Origin: CAZQQU01 sp964595625
GTDB lineage: Bacteria > Bacteroidota > Bacteroidia > Flavobacteriales > Flavobacteriaceae
DNA length: 64,000 nucleotides
Assembly (NCBI GenBank): GCA_964595625.1
Contig: CAZQQU010000001.1
Span: 62,001 to 126,000, forward strand
Direction of reading: 5' to 3'
The position numbers and the translations under genes are program-made. The notes beneath the pieces were generated by a model. The model ran no database searches. It saw only the letters and a list, made by a program, of their open reading frames with translations, and had not been told where the DNA came from. Of the stretch, positions 26,207 to 35,012 are shown one piece after another (position 1 is the first letter of the stretch; every line of letters begins with the position of its first letter).

Positions 26207-27286
26207 TTATAGTTTGTTTAGCTGAACCCCTCCATAGTCGGAGTTAATTACTAAACTGTTTTTAGATTTTTCGGAATTGTAATAGCCTTCGTACTCCTTT
26301 TTAGAATTTAACTCTACCCGGCTTTTCAGGTGTATATTTTCTATACCTCGTACCGACGCATAAGAAACTTTGCCAAGGAATTGAAATGAAGCATCCGGAT
26401 GATATCCCACTTTAATATTGGTGTAACGGGCATTGATTATACCTTGCTGAAAAGCTTTGCCCAATTCCTCAACGTTTAAACTGCCGTATTTAGATTGTAT
26501 GTTAATCGTTTTAGTAACCAAACCAATACGCTTGGTTATATATTGTCCTTCACCAACCAATTGTTCCACAGAACCAATGTGGATCCGACCGTAATTACTT
26601 TTAAAATGGAGGGATTTTACATTTTCAAAATTGGAATTGGTATAATTTCCTACATAAACCACATCATTCGAATTTTCTAAAATAAATTCTGAATAATTGG
26701 CTTGTATATTTACATTATTTGCCAGATTTATTGTTGAATTATTGGTGTAATTAAAATACAATATATTTTGTTTTCCCTGTAATTCTCCAAGTATGAGTTT
26801 CCCGTAATCACAACGAATGGTTGCGTTTCCTTTGAGCTTGTCCAAACTAACCACTCCATAGTTGTTTTTAATAGTCAGATGATTATTCAAGGGCATTTTC
26901 ACTAAATAATTAATTTGAAAATTTACATTGGAACTGCGCCCCCAGAAAGTCCAGCCTTGAGAAATGCTATTAATTATTGTTTTTGCAGACACAGACGAAG
27001 AAGAATTTACAAAATCGACCGTGATATTGTCCAATTGTTTCTGAACTTGAGATTCTTTATTCCCCGATGTGGTAATAGTAATTTCTATTTGAATCTCGTT
27101 TTTATTCCAAGTAATCACATCCACGTTGCCGTACCGATTATCAATATTTAAACTAGCTTCTTTTTGTACATCAAAGGTTTTGTTGATTTTTTTCTCTTTG
27201 GTATAATTTCCGGTAGGGAAATTGCCTGCATAAAGCCCCAAGGGCAGCAGAAGTAGTACCCATAAAATTTTATATAGTGTTTTCAT
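26207..27286 (-). CDS. Secreted beta-repeat protein (DUF4097-like)
   Basis: A 359-residue protein with a signal peptide (KILWVLLLLPLGLYAG). The mature part is a long beta structure with repeated N-x-YG turns (IDNRYGNVDV, IKNNYGVVSL, IRCDYGKLIL, FKSNYGRIHI, IQSKYGSLNV, INSDYGGVQL), like DUF4097 solenoid proteins, which also resemble the head-GIN fold. Likely periplasmic or surface exposed. Its start overlaps the end of the anti-sigma candidate by 17 bp, so the two are translationally coupled. Its function is unknown; coupling to the upstream sigma factor suggests envelope-stress sensing or response (inference). Confidence 0.8.
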   Translation of the reverse strand: MKTLYKILWVLLLLPLGLYAGNFPTGNYTKEKKINKTFDVQKEASLNIDNRYGNVDVITWNKNEIQIEITITTSGNKESQVQKQLDNITVDFVNSSSSVSAKTIINSISQGWTFWGRSSNVNFQINYLVKMPLNNHLTIKNNYGVVSLDKLKGNATIRCDYGKLILGELQGKQNILYFNYTNNSTINLANNVNIQANYSEFILENSNDVVYVGNYTNSNFENVKSLHFKSNYGRIHIGSVEQLVGEGQYITKRIGLVTKTINIQSKYGSLNVEELGKAFQQGIINARYTNIKVGYHPDASFQFLGKVSYASVRGIENIHLKSRVELNSKKEYEGYYNSEKSKNSLVINSDYGGVQLNKL

Positions 27287-27815
27287 GAGGAATGGGTTTT
27301 AGATTTTTAATAGTTTCGGTTTGTTTTAATATGGTCTCCAGAATTTCTATACGAGTTTGAAAATTGCTGATCATCGCATAAATCACTCGTTGATCGTTGC
27401 CGCTTTTTACTAAATCCTGTTCTAATTGCTGGTAGTCTTTTTCCAAAAGCTGTATTTGGTGTAAACCATCTTCTATAATTTTTTGGGTTTCCGGCGAAAT
27501 TTTATCTTGGACCAATTGTAGTTCTTTTTCCAAGGTGGCCGTAAAATAGGCTTCGGTTTGTTTCATCTCATCAGATACACCAGCCAATCCATTATTTTGA
27601 AGTTGATGTTGATTCCAAAAAGACCATCCAAAAGTGATTAACAATGCCAAACTGGCGGCTATGGAAAGTGGTTTCCAATACACTTTTTTAGGTTTTTTTT
27701 GTTGCTGACTAAGTTTGTTTAAAAACCGTTTTTCGTGTCCGGGGGGTGGGGAGACTTCGGGCAAGTCTGAGCTTGCCAAAAGTTCTTTAATTTGCTGATC
27801 AAATTTTGAATTCAT
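27270..27815 (-). CDS. Single-span membrane protein, probable anti-sigma factor
   Basis: A 181-residue protein with a short cytoplasmic N-terminus (FDQQIKELLASSDLPEVSPPPGHEKRFLNKL), one membrane span at about 48-66 (LSIAASLALLITFGWSFW) and a long coiled-coil periplasmic part (EKELQLVQDKISPETQKI, QLLEKDYQQLEQDL). Immediately behind an ECF sigma gene (3-bp gap) and before two exported beta-repeat proteins, it fits the position and topology of an anti-sigma factor. The classical zinc motif (HxxxCxxC) is absent. The assignment rests on context. Confidence 0.7.
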   Translation of the reverse strand: MNSKFDQQIKELLASSDLPEVSPPPGHEKRFLNKLSQQQKKPKKVYWKPLSIAASLALLITFGWSFWNQHQLQNNGLAGVSDEMKQTEAYFTATLEKELQLVQDKISPETQKIIEDGLHQIQLLEKDYQQLEQDLVKSGNDQRVIYAMISNFQTRIEILETILKQTETIKNLKPIPHENTI

Positions 27816-27818
27816 ACC

Positions 27819-28379
27819 TTATTTTTTTAACAGCAGTTGTTTTAAATTGTTCTTTGCACGAGAAAGCATGGTACGACTGTTAGCGTAACTTAACTCCATG
27901 ATTTCAGCTATTTCTTCGTGATCGTAGCCCTCCATATAATGTAGGGTCAAAATCTTCCGATAGTTGTCTTTTAATTGCCCTATGGCGGCAATTATTTCTT
28001 GCGCTTTTAATTGATTGATATCGGCGATATTTTCTTCTTCTTCTTCTTCTTCTGAGCTGTATTCTTCTTCCGTAATATGCTGCTCGTCTACGTTGAGGTG
28101 ATGTATTTTTTTTCGATGGGCATTTATACTTTCATTAATCACTATCCGTTTTAACCACCCACCAAAATCTGCTTTATTTTGCAACATATAGAGTCGTGTA
28201 AAAGCTGTTAAAAAAGCTTCTTGCATGACATCTTCCGCTTCCGAGGCATCGTTTACAATTCGTAAAGCAGTATTATACATCGCCTTACTGTATCTATGGT
28301 ACACCTCCATCTGTGCTAGGCGGTTTCCTTGGATGCAATGGTCTAAAAGTCCTTCGATATGTAGTTCAGCTAAAGCCAA
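27819..28379 (-). CDS. ECF-type RNA polymerase sigma factor
   Basis: A 186-residue sigma factor. Region 2 lies at about residues 22-85 (MEVYHRYSKAMYNTALRIVNDASEAEDVMQEAFLTAFTRL, split here by family similarity) and region 4 at about 130-180 (LKDNYRKILTLHYMEGYDHEEIAEIMELSYANSRTMLSRAKNNL). The linker contains an acidic tract of seven Glu coded by a (TTC)n run on the plus strand. It leads a leftward unit: sigma, anti-sigma candidate, two secreted beta-repeat proteins. This layout suggests control of its own operon in response to an envelope signal (inference). Confidence 0.93.
   Translation of the reverse strand: MALAELHIEGLLDHCIQGNRLAQMEVYHRYSKAMYNTALRIVNDASEAEDVMQEAFLTAFTRLYMLQNKADFGGWLKRIVINESINAHRKKIHHLNVDEQHITEEEYSSEEEEEEENIADINQLKAQEIIAAIGQLKDNYRKILTLHYMEGYDHEEIAEIMELSYANSRTMLSRAKNNLKQLLLKK
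28032..28052. repeat. (TTC)7 microsatellite in the sigma-factor linker
   Basis: Seven perfect TTC copies coding Glu on the minus strand, within an acidic linker between regions 2 and 4. Slippage would change linker length without breaking the frame. Confidence 0.8.
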
Positions 28380-28611
28380 AAAAATAAACTCGTTTGTTAT
28401 AAAGATGAAATTTTTATTTCAATGTTACACTTCCGTGCTATTTAATTGCTACTTTTTTTTACAATTGGCATAAATGTTGTCCTTTTTATCGCATCAAAAC
28501 TAATCATGTGACTTGTAAGTATTTATAAGATAACCTTTTATACCAATTTTTGGTATATATAATATTTTGATTACACAAAGGTTATATGACACAATGACTG
28601 AAAAAAAAATT

Positions 28612-31062
28612 ATGAGCAAAACAAAAATAATAGACATAGACAGTTTGTCATTGCAAATGATGGATGAAGAAACCGAGTTAATCCCTTTAATGACACCCGA
28701 GGATGAAGCGACTATAAAGAAAGAAGAACTACCGGATGAATTGCCTATTTTACCACTGAGAAACACGGTTTTATTTCCAGGTGTAGTTATACCTATTACT
28801 GCGGGTCGGGATAAATCTATAAAACTAATCAATGATGCCAACCGCAAAACCAAAGTAATCGGTGTGGTGGCTCAAAAAAATGAAGAAATTGAAGAGCCGT
28901 CTGTTTCCGATATAAATAAATTGGGTACCATTGCACAAATTTTGCGTGTCTTAAAAATGCCTGATGGTAACATTACCATAATTCTACAAGGCAAACAGCG
29001 GTTTAAAATCGATGAGATAACTTCAGAAGCACCTTATTTTACTGCTAAAGTGAGTAAAGTTGAGGAAGCTATACCTCCTAAAAACGATAAAGAATTTAAA
29101 GCAGTAATTGAATCTATTAAGGATTCTGCTCTGCAAATCATTAACGAAAGTCCAAACATTCCTTCGGAAGCTGCTTTTGCTATTAAAAATATTGAAAGCA
29201 ATACTTTTTTAGTCAATTTTGTTGCTTCTAATTTACAAATTTCGGTAGATGATAAGCAAAAACTTCTTGAAATCAATCATCTTAAAGATCGAGCTTTAGA
29301 TACTTTAAAGCATATGACTATTGAGCTGCAAAAACTGGCTCTAAAAAACGATATACAATCAAAAGTTCGATTGGATATTGACCAACAACAACGCGAGTAT
29401 TTTTTGCATCAGCAAATGAAAACCATACAAGAGGAGTTGGGTGGGTTTTCGTACGAAGAGGAATTGGAGGAAATGCGACAAAAAGCCAAAAGCAAGAAAT
29501 GGAGTGTTGAGGTGGAAAAACATTTTGAAAAAGAATTTTCCAAATTACAGCGGATGAATCCTCAAGTTGCCGAATACTCCATTCAGCGTAATTATTTGGA
29601 CCTATTATTAGAATTGCCATGGAATGTTTATTCCAAGGATAAATTTGACTTGAAAAGAGGACAACGCATACTGGATCGCGATCATTATGGTTTGGAGGAT
29701 GTTAAGAAGCGTATTATTGAATACTTGGCGGTTTTAAAACTGCGAAACGATATGAAATCTCCCATTTTATGTCTCTATGGACCTCCTGGGGTTGGTAAAA
29801 CTTCCTTAGGAAAATCAATTGCAGAGGTATTAGGGAGAAAATATGTACGAGTTTCCCTTGGCGGGATGCGTGATGAATCTGAAATACGAGGTCACCGCAA
29901 AACTTATATAGGAGCCATGCCCGGAAGAATTGTTCAAAATATTAGAAAATCAGAAAGTTCAAATCCGGTATTTGTATTAGACGAAATTGATAAACTTTCC
30001 ATAGGAAACCAAGGCGATCCGTCTTCGGCTCTATTAGAAGTACTTGATCCAGAGCAAAATAATGATTTTCACGATAATTTCCTTGAAATAGGTTATGATC
30101 TTTCGAAAGTAATGTTTATTGCTACTGCCAATAATTTGAGTACTATTCAACCAGCCCTTTTAGATCGAATGGAATTGATAGAAGTTACGGGTTATACCTT
30201 AGAGGAAAAAGTAGAGATTGCTCGAAAACATTTGTTACCCAAACAAATCGAAGAGCACGGATTACAACCCCATCAGTTGAAATTAGGTAAACCCCAGTTG
30301 GTTAAAATTATTGAAGGATATACTCGGGAATCTGGCGTGCGTGGTTTAGAAAAACAACTTGCCAAAGTCGTTCGTTATATAGCTACCAAAATAGCTATGG
30401 AGGATACCTACGACCCCAAACTATCAACCGATGAGGTTATTAACATTTTGGGGGTTACTCATTTGGAACGAGATCGATATGAAAACAACGACATTGCCGG
30501 TGTAGTGACTGGGCTGGCTTGGACAAGCACCGGTGGAGATATACTTTATATAGAATCGGCTATTTCAAAAGGCAAAGGTCAATTAAATATTACCGGAAAT
30601 TTGGGGAAAGTCATGAAAGAATCGGCTACCATTGCTCTAGAATATATCAAGTCCAACGCCGATGTTTTGCACATAGACAAAAATATATTTGAAGAGTATA
30701 ATGTTCATATTCACGTACCGGAAGGAGCTACTCCTAAAGATGGTCCTAGTGCTGGAATTGCCATGCTTACTTCTTTAGTATCGCTGTTTACACAGCGAAA
30801 AGTAAAAAAACAGCTAGCTATGACGGGAGAAATTACCCTTCGTGGTAAGGTATTGCCGGTGGGTGGTATCAAAGAAAAAGTGTTAGCAGCCAAACGAGCC
30901 GGTATCAAAGAAATTATTCTTAGTGAGGAAAATAGAAAAGATATTCAAGAAATTAAACCTGACTATATCAAGGGACTAGAATTTCACTACGTGAAGGACA
31001 TGAGTGAAGTTATACAACATGCTTTACTGAACCAAAAAGTGAAAAACGCCAAAGTACTCTAA
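28612..31062 (+). CDS. lon: ATP-dependent protease Lon (endopeptidase La)
   Basis: Soluble hexameric AAA+ protease degrading misfolded and regulatory proteins. From MSKTKIIDID it has 816 residues. The N-terminal LON substrate domain is at about 45-240 (LPILPLRNTVLFPGVVIPI). The AAA+ module holds Walker A YGPPGVGKTS and Walker B VFVLDEIDKL, and the C-terminal S16 protease domain has the catalytic Ser near residue 713 (PKDGPSAGIAM) and the Lys in GGIKEKVLAAKRAG. Starts further upstream exist (ATG at 28594); the choice at 28612 is not decided by a ribosome site. Monocistronic by spacing; the upstream sigma unit diverges. Confidence 0.97.
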   Translation: MSKTKIIDIDSLSLQMMDEETELIPLMTPEDEATIKKEELPDELPILPLRNTVLFPGVVIPITAGRDKSIKLINDANRKTKVIGVVAQKNEEIEEPSVSDINKLGTIAQILRVLKMPDGNITIILQGKQRFKIDEITSEAPYFTAKVSKVEEAIPPKNDKEFKAVIESIKDSALQIINESPNIPSEAAFAIKNIESNTFLVNFVASNLQISVDDKQKLLEINHLKDRALDTLKHMTIELQKLALKNDIQSKVRLDIDQQQREYFLHQQMKTIQEELGGFSYEEELEEMRQKAKSKKWSVEVEKHFEKEFSKLQRMNPQVAEYSIQRNYLDLLLELPWNVYSKDKFDLKRGQRILDRDHYGLEDVKKRIIEYLAVLKLRNDMKSPILCLYGPPGVGKTSLGKSIAEVLGRKYVRVSLGGMRDESEIRGHRKTYIGAMPGRIVQNIRKSESSNPVFVLDEIDKLSIGNQGDPSSALLEVLDPEQNNDFHDNFLEIGYDLSKVMFIATANNLSTIQPALLDRMELIEVTGYTLEEKVEIARKHLLPKQIEEHGLQPHQLKLGKPQLVKIIEGYTRESGVRGLEKQLAKVVRYIATKIAMEDTYDPKLSTDEVINILGVTHLERDRYENNDIAGVVTGLAWTSTGGDILYIESAISKGKGQLNITGNLGKVMKESATIALEYIKSNADVLHIDKNIFEEYNVHIHVPEGATPKDGPSAGIAMLTSLVSLFTQRKVKKQLAMTGEITLRGKVLPVGGIKEKVLAAKRAGIKEIILSEENRKDIQEIKPDYIKGLEFHYVKDMSEVIQHALLNQKVKNAKVL

Positions 31063-31174
31063 TTTTTTTCTTGCTTTCAATAGATTTGAAGAGCCTGTGA
31101 GGCTGTATATTAGGGAGATAAAAGTTTTTTTAACAAAGTTTTTTGTATTTTAGTTGGAAATTAACCAACCTAAA

Positions 31175-32524
31175 ATGATTAACCGAAGAACTTTTATTAA
31201 AAAGGGCTCCCTAGCGGCGGGTAGCTTGGTTTTGCCTACTTCACTATGGAGTTTTAATACTACTACAAATCGTCCACAAGTAATTATTATTGGTGCAGGA
31301 ATATCGGGCTTGGCCGCAGCACTGAAACTTAAAAAAAGGAATATCAGTTTTGTGATTTTAGAAGCACGGTCCCGCTTGGGAGGTCGTGTTTTTTCTCATG
31401 CCTTTACCGACGATTTAGTGATTGAATTGGGCGGGGAGTGGATTGGCGATTCTCACACCCGTATGCAGGAACTCTGTGCCGAATTTAATCTCGAAATGCA
31501 AGACAATCGATTTGATTCTCATCTGATTTACAAGGAAAAATATTACGCCAACAAACAATGGAATTATTCTGCCGAATGGAATGCTAAGTTTGAACAAGTC
31601 GTAGAAAATTACCACGCGATGAGTGAGGCTGACAAGCGAGCTCTCGACCATTATGATTGGTGGCGGTATTTAGTCAATAACGGCTGTAAAGGCAAGGATT
31701 TAGAACTTAGAGAGCTATTGGATAGTACTGATTTTGGAGAAAGTATCCGTCATGTATCTGCTTTTGCCGCCTTAGCTGAATACGCTGAGAGTAGCCCCTA
31801 TAATGAAATGGATCTTAAAATAAAAGGCGGTAACGGAAGCTTAATTAAAAAAATGGCTGAAGCGGTGGGCTATGAAAATATAAAAACCCATCATATAGTG
31901 CAGAAAATTACTCAAGGTCAAGAGGTCCATGTGCAATGTACCAATGGAACCGAGTGGAAAGCTCAAAAAATAATCTGTACCATTCCTACTTGGGCTGTTC
32001 AGCATATTGATTGGCATCCTGCTTTACCCGGCGAAAAGCAACAAGCATTACGTGAATTGCAGTATTGTCGTATCAATAAACACGCGGTCTTATTTAATGA
32101 ACGTTTTTGGGAACTAGAAAATTTTGATTTGGTTTCTGATCAGCTTCCCCATTATTTTTATCATGGTACAAAAAATCAAAATTCTGAAAAAGGGGTTTTG
32201 ATTTCGTATAGTATCGGTGATAAAGCCGCAGTCATAGCCAATCAATCCAATGAGTGGAATGCACTTCAAATTAATCAGACCTTGGCACCGCATTTTGGTC
32301 CTATAATTCCTAAAATTGAAAAACAAGTAAATTATTATTGGGGAGAAGATCAATTTACCAAAGGGGCTTATGCAATTTATCAACCGGGGCAATGGTTTAA
32401 GGTCATGCCAGAGTTGCAAAAACCCTTTCTACATACTCATTTTGCCGGAGAACACCTAGCCGATTGGCAAGGATTTATGGAAGGAGCTGTTAATACAGGG
32501 GAGGATGCGGCCGATGCGATTTAA
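31175..32524 (+). CDS. Tat-exported FAD-dependent amine oxidase
   Basis: A 449-residue flavoprotein of the monoamine oxidase/polyamine oxidase family. The N-terminus has a twin-arginine signal (NRRTFIKKGSLAAG, hydrophobic stretch to PTSLWSF), so a folded FAD enzyme is probably moved to the periplasm. The dinucleotide-binding motif is VIIIGAGISGLAAALKL followed by LEARSRLGGRVFSH, and the C-terminal FAD motif is HFAGEHLADWQGFMEGAVNTGEDAA. Substrate unknown. A TTG start at 31154 would add seven residues. Its end overlaps the next gene by 11-20 bp, so it is co-translated with a DUF6268 protein; the function may be related. Confidence 0.88.
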   Translation: MINRRTFIKKGSLAAGSLVLPTSLWSFNTTTNRPQVIIIGAGISGLAAALKLKKRNISFVILEARSRLGGRVFSHAFTDDLVIELGGEWIGDSHTRMQELCAEFNLEMQDNRFDSHLIYKEKYYANKQWNYSAEWNAKFEQVVENYHAMSEADKRALDHYDWWRYLVNNGCKGKDLELRELLDSTDFGESIRHVSAFAALAEYAESSPYNEMDLKIKGGNGSLIKKMAEAVGYENIKTHHIVQKITQGQEVHVQCTNGTEWKAQKIICTIPTWAVQHIDWHPALPGEKQQALRELQYCRINKHAVLFNERFWELENFDLVSDQLPHYFYHGTKNQNSEKGVLISYSIGDKAAVIANQSNEWNALQINQTLAPHFGPIIPKIEKQVNYYWGEDQFTKGAYAIYQPGQWFKVMPELQKPFLHTHFAGEHLADWQGFMEGAVNTGEDAADAI

Positions 32525-33410
32525 GCTATTTTCACTGAGTACTCCTTTGCGAGCCCTATCGGTTCTAGGTATGTTGAGTTGTTGGAGTTTGTTGGCACAA
32601 ACCCATAATGATCCGGTTTATTTGAATTTGGGATATTATAGCCCTGCAACCCTTAAAAATACCGAGCTAAAAAGTCCACTTCGATACTTGGACGCTGCCT
32701 TGGTATTACCCGAATGGAAGTGGTCCGATAAGACTCGTATATATCTACAGCTGTCCTACAAACTATATAGTTACGACTTTACTTCTACCTGGTTAGACAA
32801 ACAAAATTTAACAGATGCCCGCGCGGGTTTCATACTACGTCATAATTTTTCGGAGCAATACGAATTACTCTTTCTCCCAAGACTACACCTGCGTACCAAT
32901 TTTGCAGACCATTGGCAAAAACACTCTTTTTTTCCTAGTTTTAGTGGAATATTGTTACGACATGCACCCAAAATCTCACAGCTTACATACGGACTGGGAC
33001 TTTCACTTAACAATGACTTAAATAGAAATTCTATACTGCCCTTAGCATTTTTAAGTTATCAAACCGATCGTTTTCGAGTAAATGCTATTATTCCAGTGTA
33101 TGTGTATGTAACTTGGATGGCTATGGATAAAAAACTTGAATACGGTTGGGCAACGGTATTTGATGCACAAATTCTTTACGCACCGATCGAAACCGGAACT
33201 TATCTAAAAACCCGAAATATACTGCTAGGGCCTGCTGTGTCTTATGCAGTGACTCCTAAGGGGTGGATTAATGTAAAATCGGGGTGGTCGGCCTTTCGAA
33301 ATTTTGAAGTGCTGGATGATCGATTTCAAACCCTTTCTCACTATGAAAACCAAAAGTTATCCACTGCATTTTTTGTCACCCTGGGTTGGAGTTGGCGGTT
33401 GGGAAATTAG
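32514..33410 (+). CDS. DUF6268-family outer-membrane barrel protein
   Basis: A 298-residue protein from ATG 32514 (ATG 32505 is also possible) with a hydrophobic signal ending WSLLAQ. The mature part has long amphipathic strands with Tyr/Trp girdle residues (RIYLQLSYKLYSYDF, FILRHNFSEQYELLFLPRLHLRTNF, ILYAPIETGTYLKTRN) and ends in VTLGWSWRLGN. This is the pattern of DUF6268 barrels in Bacteroidota. Ligand unknown. It overlaps the end of the amine oxidase gene and is followed after 32 bp by the SPOR fusion gene, all on one strand. Confidence 0.8.
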   Translation: MRFKLFSLSTPLRALSVLGMLSCWSLLAQTHNDPVYLNLGYYSPATLKNTELKSPLRYLDAALVLPEWKWSDKTRIYLQLSYKLYSYDFTSTWLDKQNLTDARAGFILRHNFSEQYELLFLPRLHLRTNFADHWQKHSFFPSFSGILLRHAPKISQLTYGLGLSLNNDLNRNSILPLAFLSYQTDRFRVNAIIPVYVYVTWMAMDKKLEYGWATVFDAQILYAPIETGTYLKTRNILLGPAVSYAVTPKGWINVKSGWSAFRNFEVLDDRFQTLSHYENQKLSTAFFVTLGWSWRLGN

Positions 33411-33442
33411 TTGAATTCAAAAAACCTATATAATCTAATTAT

Positions 33443-34999
33443 ATGAAAGCAGCGGTTGGTAGTTTTTTTCTAGTAGGTTTTCAATTATTTGTTGCTGCGC
33501 AAGAAGTCGTCCCATTTTCTGTTCGGTATCAATCCGAAATTTCGGGGGAAATGCTACTTATTTCCAATCAAATAATCAATCGGAAATCGGCTTCCAAATC
33601 CTTTGATGATCGGGGTGTAAATACCAAGCACAACGACGAATTTTATATGGAATATATAGACGTAGATGAAGATCCTTCGACCTTCTCATCGAGTAGTGCC
33701 GAATTAAAATTATCTAAACAGGGCGATTATAAGTTGGTCTTTGCGGGTCTGTATTGGGCTGCCACCTATCCCTACCAGCAGGGGCGTTTAAAAAATAAGA
33801 AATTTGTAATCGACGATTCTCAACGTGCTGCCATAAATCAGGTAAAACTCAAAATGCCTGACCGGGATACCTACGAAATTATTACGGGTCAAATTATTTA
33901 TGACGCGGCTTTAAACCAACAGTTTAGTAGTTCAAAACCGTATGCAGTTTTTGCTGATATAACTGATTTAGTAGGTTCTTTGACAGATTATTCGGGTGTA
34001 TATACGGTGGCTAATATACGTGCTACGCAAGGAACAATCAGCGGGGGAGTTTCAGCAGGCTGGTCGCTGGTTTTAATATTTGAAAACCCGGAATTACCCC
34101 ACCGTTTTTTTTCAGTGTATGATGGTTTTGTAGCACCACAACGACATCCCATAGATATTACTTTTAGTGGTTTTGACCAACTCCCCGAGGGAAATGTATC
34201 CGCCAGCCTAGTAGGAGCTGCCCTAGAAGGGGATTTAAATATAAAAGGGGATAGACTGTATTTTAAAACCGATACATCAGAAGAATTTATGCCCCTGTAT
34301 AACAGCTTACGAAATGAAGATAATTTTTTTAATAGTGCCATTACAGTCGATGATTCTCATGATACCCGCAGGCATCCCAATCATCTCAATACCTTGGGGT
34401 ACGATGCTTTTTCGCTACAGCAAAACGCAGAAAATCAACTACTTTTAAACGAACCCATGACTCAGGGAATTCTTAGACTTCAATCGTATAGTGATCGATT
34501 GTTCTTTTTTATGTGTGGTTTTAGTTTGGAGGTGCTTCCTCAAAACGAAAAATATGCGGAGTCAGAAGAAATTTCGCAAAAAGCGAATTCGCATCTAGAA
34601 GATTTATCCCCAATAGTAGCTATTAGTGAAAAATCTGCGGAAGAACGTTTTGAAGTAGAAGAAGTAGAGGTGGAGCCTCCAATCCAAGAATCTAAAATCA
34701 ATACGACTACTTCAGCCCGTTCTCCATACAAACTCCCTAGCTGGATAATTCCTTCCATGACTTCGGGTTTCTACTTGGTGGCTCATGTTTTTTCCATTCC
34801 AGAAAATGCGACCTCCTTCATTACTTATTTAGAAGCACAAGGTTTTAAACCGGGTTATTTTGTAAATCCCAAAAACGGCTATTATTATGTTTTTATAGCT
34901 GGATATCCAGATTTAACTACGGCACAAAAAGCACTCAACTCCAAATTTAACGGCCTTTATACTGATGAGATGTGGATTTTAGAAATTAAAAATCCTTGA
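33443..34999 (+). CDS. Surface-adhesin-type N-terminal domain fused to a SPOR domain
   Basis: A 518-residue exported protein with signal peptide (FFLVGFQLFVAAQ). Residues about 25-355 look like the N-terminal domain of large Bacteroidota surface and gliding proteins (DYKLVFAGLYWAATYP, VFADITDLV, YTVANIRATQG, GWSLVLIFENPEL, FFFMCGFSLEVLP). An acidic, low-complexity linker follows (about 360-430, EEVEVEPP). The last about 80 residues are a SPOR-like domain (FYLVAHVFSIPENATSFITYLEAQG, YYYVFIAGYPDLTTAQKAL). SPOR domains bind denuded septal peptidoglycan, so the protein may join the wall to the surface. This combination is unusual to me. It is the third of three same-strand genes and converges with the LytTR gene. 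Confidence 0.8.
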   Translation: MKAAVGSFFLVGFQLFVAAQEVVPFSVRYQSEISGEMLLISNQIINRKSASKSFDDRGVNTKHNDEFYMEYIDVDEDPSTFSSSSAELKLSKQGDYKLVFAGLYWAATYPYQQGRLKNKKFVIDDSQRAAINQVKLKMPDRDTYEIITGQIIYDAALNQQFSSSKPYAVFADITDLVGSLTDYSGVYTVANIRATQGTISGGVSAGWSLVLIFENPELPHRFFSVYDGFVAPQRHPIDITFSGFDQLPEGNVSASLVGAALEGDLNIKGDRLYFKTDTSEEFMPLYNSLRNEDNFFNSAITVDDSHDTRRHPNHLNTLGYDAFSLQQNAENQLLLNEPMTQGILRLQSYSDRLFFFMCGFSLEVLPQNEKYAESEEISQKANSHLEDLSPIVAISEKSAEERFEVEEVEVEPPIQESKINTTTSARSPYKLPSWIIPSMTSGFYLVAHVFSIPENATSFITYLEAQGFKPGYFVNPKNGYYYVFIAGYPDLTTAQKALNSKFNGLYTDEMWILEIKNP

Positions 35000-35012
35000 T
35001 TGGAAAATTGAT

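Noticed and set aside
31063..31153. AGCC/GGCT stem behind lon as terminator
   Set aside because: Only 4 bp of stem and no T run directly behind it.
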